Source: CAZNPL01 sp964574815 (GTDB lineage: Bacteria > Planctomycetota > Phycisphaerae > UBA1845). From it: a stretch of 64,000 nt of DNA. The stretch's first letter is position 1, and the number at the start of each line of letters is the position of its first letter. This document shows, one piece after another, positions 60,419 to 64,000 of the stretch. Both the position numbers and the translations under genes were made by a program. The notes beneath the pieces were generated by a model. It did no database searches. It was not told where the DNA came from and saw only the letters and a list, made by a program, of their open reading frames with translations. The stretch covers positions 1 to 64,000 of the forward strand of contig CAZNPL010000034.1 in the NCBI GenBank assembly GCA_964574815.1. The letters are read 5' to 3'.

Positions 60419-60898
60419 ATGAAAACCTTCACTGATACTGGCGGACGCACCTGGACCATCGCCCTGACCATCGACGCGGCCAAGCGGGTCAAGTCGCTCC
60501 TCGACGTGAACCTGCTGGAACTGGAAGCGGGCGATCCGCCGCTACTGACGCGACTGGGCACGGATGTGATCCTGCTGTGCGACGTGATCTTCGCTTTGGT
60601 CAAGCCGCAGGCCGATCAGCAAGGCGTGACCGACGAACAGTTCGGCGCGGCCCTCGGCGGCGAGGCGATCCTGGCGGCGCAGACGGCGCTGTACGAGGAA
60701 CTCGTCCTTTTTTTCCAGGGCCTGGGCCGGAGCGATCTGGCCAAGGCCGTACACACCCAGCGCCGGATGATCGACCTGGCGGTCAGCCGGATCGAGACGC
60801 GGATCGACAAGCTGGACCTCGAAGCCGCGATCGAGACGACGCTTGGCGAATCGTCTACGAGCTGGCCGGCGTCACCGGCGTCGACCCCGGCCCGCTGA
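60419..60898 (+). CDS. Tail assembly chaperone, short form (gpG-like)
   Basis: A 159-residue protein (MKTFTDTGGRTWTIALTIDA..., VKPQADQQGVTDEQFGAALG, DLAVSRIETRIDKLD). It sits between the tail tube and tape measure, like the G protein of lambda. Its last 17 residues (SSTSWPASPASTPAR) look non-native and run out of the shared sequence; the true extension continues in the -1 frame (next entry). It folds the tape measure before assembly. Confidence 0.82.
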   Translation: MKTFTDTGGRTWTIALTIDAAKRVKSLLDVNLLELEAGDPPLLTRLGTDVILLCDVIFALVKPQADQQGVTDEQFGAALGGEAILAAQTALYEELVLFFQGLGRSDLAKAVHTQRRMIDLAVSRIETRIDKLDLEAAIETTLGESSTSWPASPASTPAR

Positions 60899-61134
60899 CG
60901 TTGCGCGAACTGCTCTGGATGGCCGAAGCGCGTGGCCGGGAGAGTTGGGCGCACACGTCGGCGCTCCTCGCACTGATCGCCAACGTGAACCGCGACCCGA
61001 AGAAAACGCGACCGTTCAAACCCAGCGATTTCGACCCGTACTCTGCCAGGGACCGGCGCGACGCGGCGATTGAAGTGAAGGACATGGCGTTCCTGAAGGA
61101 CGCCTTCACAAGCAAGGAAAGGACTCCACGATGA
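60838..61134 (+). CDS. Tail assembly chaperone extension in the -1 frame (gpT-like)
   Basis: About 98 residues reading AWRIVYELAGVTGVDPGP and continuing with LTLRELLWMAEARGRE and ANVNRDPKKTRPFKP, the usual GT extension. The frame is one base back from that of the upstream gene, so a -1 frameshift would join them at about 60840-60855. No textbook XXXYYYZ slippery site is seen (local sequence GACGCTTGGCGAATCG), so it could instead be reached from an internal ATG at 60919. Confidence 0.7.
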   Translation, partial: DAWRIVYELAGVTGVDPGPLTLRELLWMAEARGRESWAHTSALLALIANVNRDPKKTRPFKPSDFDPYSARDRRDAAIEVKDMAFLKDAFTSKERTPR

Positions 61135-61481
61135 ACTGGGATTCGATTCTCACCGGTCTGTGGCAGGTCGTGAACTCAGTGCCGGCGATCATGGCGATGG
61201 CGGCGCTGTTGGGCTGGCTGCTCACGAAACTGTACGCCATCCGCCCGGCATGGGAGACCTACGAGGGCACGATCATCTCGGCGATCAAACATGCCGAAAA
61301 GGCCGTTCCCGACGATTCGCCGAACAAGGCCGTTGCCCGCCTCGACGAGGCCCTGCGCTACGTGTTGAAGGTCTACGCGGAGACGAACCGTGGACAGCCG
61401 CCGTCCGACGCGGTGGCGCGCGACCTGCGCGAAGGTATCCAGATCACTCACGATCGCCTGGAGTCGAGGGGCACATTGTGA
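61131..61481 (+). CDS. Phage membrane protein, possible holin
   Basis: A 116-residue protein with a single N-terminal membrane helix (SVPAIMAMAALLGWLLTKLY) and a long charged tail (AIKHAEKAVPDDSPNKAVA, YVLKVYAETNRGQ). It resembles LLH-type holins in layout but not clearly in sequence. The ATGA overlap with the chaperone extension and with the next gene indicates a coupled unit. Confidence 0.68.
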   Translation: MNWDSILTGLWQVVNSVPAIMAMAALLGWLLTKLYAIRPAWETYEGTIISAIKHAEKAVPDDSPNKAVARLDEALRYVLKVYAETNRGQPPSDAVARDLREGIQITHDRLESRGTL

Positions 61482-61852
61482 AGACGTGGTTCGCGGCAAT
61501 CATCACCGCGATCGTGCAGGCGATCGTGGCCATCCTGACCAAGCGCTCGCGGCCCACGGCCGAGAACGGCGCGAAGCAACCGGAGCTGCGCAACCGCCTG
61601 CGCCACGAGGTGCGCCGGAAATGGTCGGGCAAGAAGCTGCCGGTGATCGCCTTCCTCGTCGTGGTGCTCGGGCTACCGGGTTGCGCGACACGGACGATCT
61701 ACGTCGCCAGCGGCGAACCGGTGCGCCTGCGCGAAACGGTGCGCGGCGCGAAGGTCTGGGTATTGGACGAAAACGGCGAGCCCGTCGCCGGCGTGATGGA
61801 CCTGCCGGAGGGGTGGTATTGCCTTCCGGTTCCTCAAGATGGTGAGAACTGA
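61478..61852 (+). CDS. Phage membrane lipoprotein-like protein (spanin-type candidate)
   Basis: A 124-residue protein. The start is a GTG overlapping the previous stop. An N-terminal hydrophobic helix (FAAIITAIVQAIVAILT), a basic middle, and then a second hydrophobic segment with the lipobox-like VVVLGLPGCATR at about residue 70. The C-terminus is conserved-looking (RLRETVRGAKVWVLDENGEP). Two such segments could join inner and outer membrane, as spanins do; not proven. Confidence 0.65.
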   Translation: MKTWFAAIITAIVQAIVAILTKRSRPTAENGAKQPELRNRLRHEVRRKWSGKKLPVIAFLVVVLGLPGCATRTIYVASGEPVRLRETVRGAKVWVLDENGEPVAGVMDLPEGWYCLPVPQDGEN

Positions 61853-61855
61853 CGC

Positions 61856-63865
61856 ATGCCCCAGGCGGGAGGCATCCGAGCCGGTCGCGCGTTCGTCGAG
61901 TTGTTCGCCGACGACAGCAAACTCGTGCGCGGGTTGAAGCGCGCCCAGGCGAAGCTCAAGGCATTCGGCAATGGTGTTCGCAACCTGGGTCTCAAGCTCG
62001 CCGGACTCGGCTCGGCCATCGTCGCGCCGCTGGTCGCCTCAACGAAGGTGTTCGCCAAAATGGGCGACGACTTGGCGAAGATGTCGGCGCGAACGGGCTT
62101 CTCCGTCGAATCGCTCTCCGAACTCGGATTCGCTGCTGAACTGTCGGGTACGAGCATCGAGGTGCTGGAGAACGGCATTCGCAAGATGCAGCGGACGATC
62201 GTGGACGCCGCCACCGGCATGCAAAGCGCACAGGAGGCGTTGTCGATCCTCGGTCTGACTGTCGCGGACCTCGACAAGCTTTCCCCCGAGGAGCAGTTCA
62301 AACTCCTCGCCGACCGGCTGGCCGCCATCGAGGACCCCACGATCAAAGCCGCCGTCGCGATGGAGCTGTTCGGGCGCAGCGGAACGCAGCTTCTGCCCAT
62401 GCTGAACGCCGGCGCGGCGGGCATCGAGCAACTTCAGGAACAGGCTCGCAAACTGGGGCTGACCGTTTCGACGAAAGATGCCAAGGCCGCGGAGCGCTTC
62501 ACCGACACGCTCTCGGTCATGTGGCGGGTGCTCAAGCAGAACGTCTTCGTGATCGGCTCGGCCCTCGTGCCGGTGCTGACCAGGGCGGCGAACTGGCTGA
62601 CGAAGATCGCCGTGGTCGCGGCGGACTGGATCAAGCAGAACATGGAACTGATCGTCACGATCTTCAAAGTGGCCGTCGCAACTGTCGGTGCGGGCGCAGC
62701 GCTCGTGGCCTTGGGTATTGCGATCACCGGCGTGGCGAAGGCGATGGGCGTGCTGGCTGCTGTGATCACCGGCGTGGGTACGGCGCTGAAGCTGCTTGGC
62801 GCGGTATTGGCCTTTCTCGTCTCGCCGATCGGCTTGGTCATCACCGCCGTCGTGGGTCTCGGTGTCGTCATTCTTCACGTCACCGGTGCTGGGGCGAAGG
62901 CACTGGGCTGGCTGGGCGAAAAGTTCAACGTGCTCAAGGAAGACGCCGTCTCCTCGTATCAGGGAATCGCCGATGCCCTGGCCGCCGGGGACATCGCGCT
63001 CGCGGCGAAGATCCTCTGGCTCACGCTCAAGATGGAGTGGACCCGGGGGATCAACTTCCTGGAGAAGGCCTGGCTCAACTTCCGCAACTTCTTCATCCAG
63101 ATCGGCGTCGATGCCTGGCATGGGCTGCTCGCCGCCGTCGAGGTCGTGTGGCACTCGCTCCAAGTCGGCTGGATCGAGACGACCGCGTTCCTCTCCAAGA
63201 CGTGGACGCGGTTCACCGGCTGGGTGCAGGAGGCCTGGGCCTGGACGGGCAGGCAGCTCGCCAAGGCGTGGAACTTCCTGCGCAAGCAGTTCGACTCCAG
63301 CTTCGACGCCGACGCCGCCAACCGGGCCGCCGAAGAGTTCTACGAGTCGCGCAAAGCCCAGATCGAGATGCAAACCGGCCAGGCCATCGCCGACCGCGAG
63401 ACCCAGCGGCAGCGCGACCGCGAAAAGTCGGCGCGCGACCACGAAGATGCGATGGCCGAGATCGGCCGCGACAACCTGGAAAAACATCGGGAGCTCGACG
63501 CCGAGTATGAACGGCGCATCGCCGAGAACGAGGGCGACCTGGCCCAGGCGCGTAAGGAATGGCAGGAAGCGCTGGAGAAGGCGCGGCGAAAGCGCGCCGC
63601 AGCCGAGGGAGAGGACCCGGAGAAGATTGAAGGGCCGGAAGACCTCCTCGCCAAAGTCCGCAGCAGTCTCTCCGGCCTGGGTGACCTGCTGGAGACGGCC
63701 AAGGACCGGACGGTCAACGTCATCGGCACCTTCAACGCCTCGGCGCTCCTGGGCCTCCAGGCCGGTTCCGCCGACGACCGCATCGCCAATGCCACGGAGC
63801 GCACCGCCAAGGGTATCGACGGCCTGCGTCTGGACGTGCGGAACAACCGCGCGGTGTTTTCATGA
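61856..63865 (+). CDS. Tail tape measure protein
   Basis: A 669-residue protein that sets tail length. An N-terminal part with GIRAGRAFVELFADDSKLVR and AGLGSAIVAPLVA is typical. Long helices and two large hydrophobic zones follow (AALVALGIAITGVAKAMGVL, LGAVLAFLVSPIGLVITAVV), then a coiled coil (RDREKSARDHEDAMAEIGRD, QARKEWQEALEKARRKRA). Tape measures are usually the longest tail protein. It starts four bases after the previous stop. Confidence 0.9.
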   Translation: MPQAGGIRAGRAFVELFADDSKLVRGLKRAQAKLKAFGNGVRNLGLKLAGLGSAIVAPLVASTKVFAKMGDDLAKMSARTGFSVESLSELGFAAELSGTSIEVLENGIRKMQRTIVDAATGMQSAQEALSILGLTVADLDKLSPEEQFKLLADRLAAIEDPTIKAAVAMELFGRSGTQLLPMLNAGAAGIEQLQEQARKLGLTVSTKDAKAAERFTDTLSVMWRVLKQNVFVIGSALVPVLTRAANWLTKIAVVAADWIKQNMELIVTIFKVAVATVGAGAALVALGIAITGVAKAMGVLAAVITGVGTALKLLGAVLAFLVSPIGLVITAVVGLGVVILHVTGAGAKALGWLGEKFNVLKEDAVSSYQGIADALAAGDIALAAKILWLTLKMEWTRGINFLEKAWLNFRNFFIQIGVDAWHGLLAAVEVVWHSLQVGWIETTAFLSKTWTRFTGWVQEAWAWTGRQLAKAWNFLRKQFDSSFDADAANRAAEEFYESRKAQIEMQTGQAIADRETQRQRDREKSARDHEDAMAEIGRDNLEKHRELDAEYERRIAENEGDLAQARKEWQEALEKARRKRAAAEGEDPEKIEGPEDLLAKVRSSLSGLGDLLETAKDRTVNVIGTFNASALLGLQAGSADDRIANATERTAKGIDGLRLDVRNNRAVFS

Positions 63866-63873
63866 GATGAACC

Positions 63874-64000
63874 ATGCCAGTCACGCTGACCGAAAAACTC
63901 GACAGCCGCAAGTGGACAACGGGCGACAACGCCTCGGTCGAGTTCGTCTACGTCCTTACCGGCACGTCGGACGACGTGACCGCAAAGACGCTGATCGAAA
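63874..64000 (+). CDS. Tail protein, 3' end beyond the window (partial)
   Basis: Starts MPVTLTEKLDSRKWTTG 9 bases past the tape measure stop and runs off the edge after 42 codons. The beginning resembles distal tail or baseplate proteins found next in such operons, but too little is visible to name it. Confidence 0.55.
   Translation, partial: MPVTLTEKLDSRKWTTGDNASVEFVYVLTGTSDDVTAKTLIE

Noticed and set aside
62039..63487. A 482-codon open frame opposite the tape measure gene
   Set aside because: A shadow of the coiled-coil coding strand; no ribosome binding site or family match.
1..64000. CRISPR array or complete insertion sequence
   Set aside because: No regularly spaced repeats or transposase gene was found in the window.

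Overview
The window looks like a high-GC chromosome, most likely of the phylum Planctomycetota. This rests on the gene families seen (a divergent ECF sigma factor, CsbD-like proteins, MTH1187/YchF/flavin-reductase operon) and is an inference, not a proof. It has two parts. Positions 1 to about 28.9 kb are ordinary chromosome. From about 31.5 kb (possibly 28.9 kb) to the right edge runs an integrated tailed phage whose end is not reached.

Chromosomal part: a putative-Ig membrane protein, an OPA-type MFS transporter, a eukaryotic-type citrate synthase (-), a lipoprotein plus ankyrin protein pair (-), a small receiver-like protein, a GlcG/HbpS protein, two CsbD-like proteins, tRNA-Ala(UGC) and then a metabolic locus. 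In that locus an indolepyruvate:ferredoxin oxidoreductase alpha gene without its usual ferredoxin tail lies upstream of a gene that fuses the beta subunit to a complete ADP-forming acyl-CoA synthetase. Divergently from these runs a CoA-transferase/GNAT fusion. Together they would turn aromatic 2-oxoacids into acyl-CoAs and then free acids plus ATP. After this come an ECF sigma factor, a S41 (CtpA) protease, a receiver-GAF-HD-GYP c-di-GMP phosphodiesterase, an operon of YchF, a thiamine-binding MTH1187 protein and a flavin reductase, a TPR protein, a periplasmic protein, an unknown protein and tRNA-Asn(GUU).

Junction (28.9-31.7 kb): two overlapping genes, an unknown 199-residue protein and a 531-residue protein with an N-terminal PD-(D/E)XK-like nuclease motif. 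They are bracketed by imperfect direct repeats. This is the best candidate here for an undescribed defence-type module.

Phage part: integration (small protein, DUF2924, large serine recombinase, small HTH-like protein); control (LexA/CI-like repressor, SAP-domain protein, zinc-ribbon winged-helix protein, phage sigma-like factor); recombination and replication (PD-(D/E)XK exonuclease-like, Sak4-like ATPase, DUF669, RusA, DEAD-box helicase, AEP primase/DUF3987); a ParB-methyltransferase; a short minus-strand cluster with a HARE-HTH/histone-H1-like protein; then packaging, head and tail (terminase, an initiator-type tRNA, lambda-type portal, protease-capsid fusion, DUF2190 decoration protein, connectors, tail tube, tail chaperone with a -1 frameshifted extension, membrane/lysis-type proteins, tape measure). 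Gene order is that of a lambda-like siphovirus. The structural genes overlap or nearly touch, as expected of one long late transcript.
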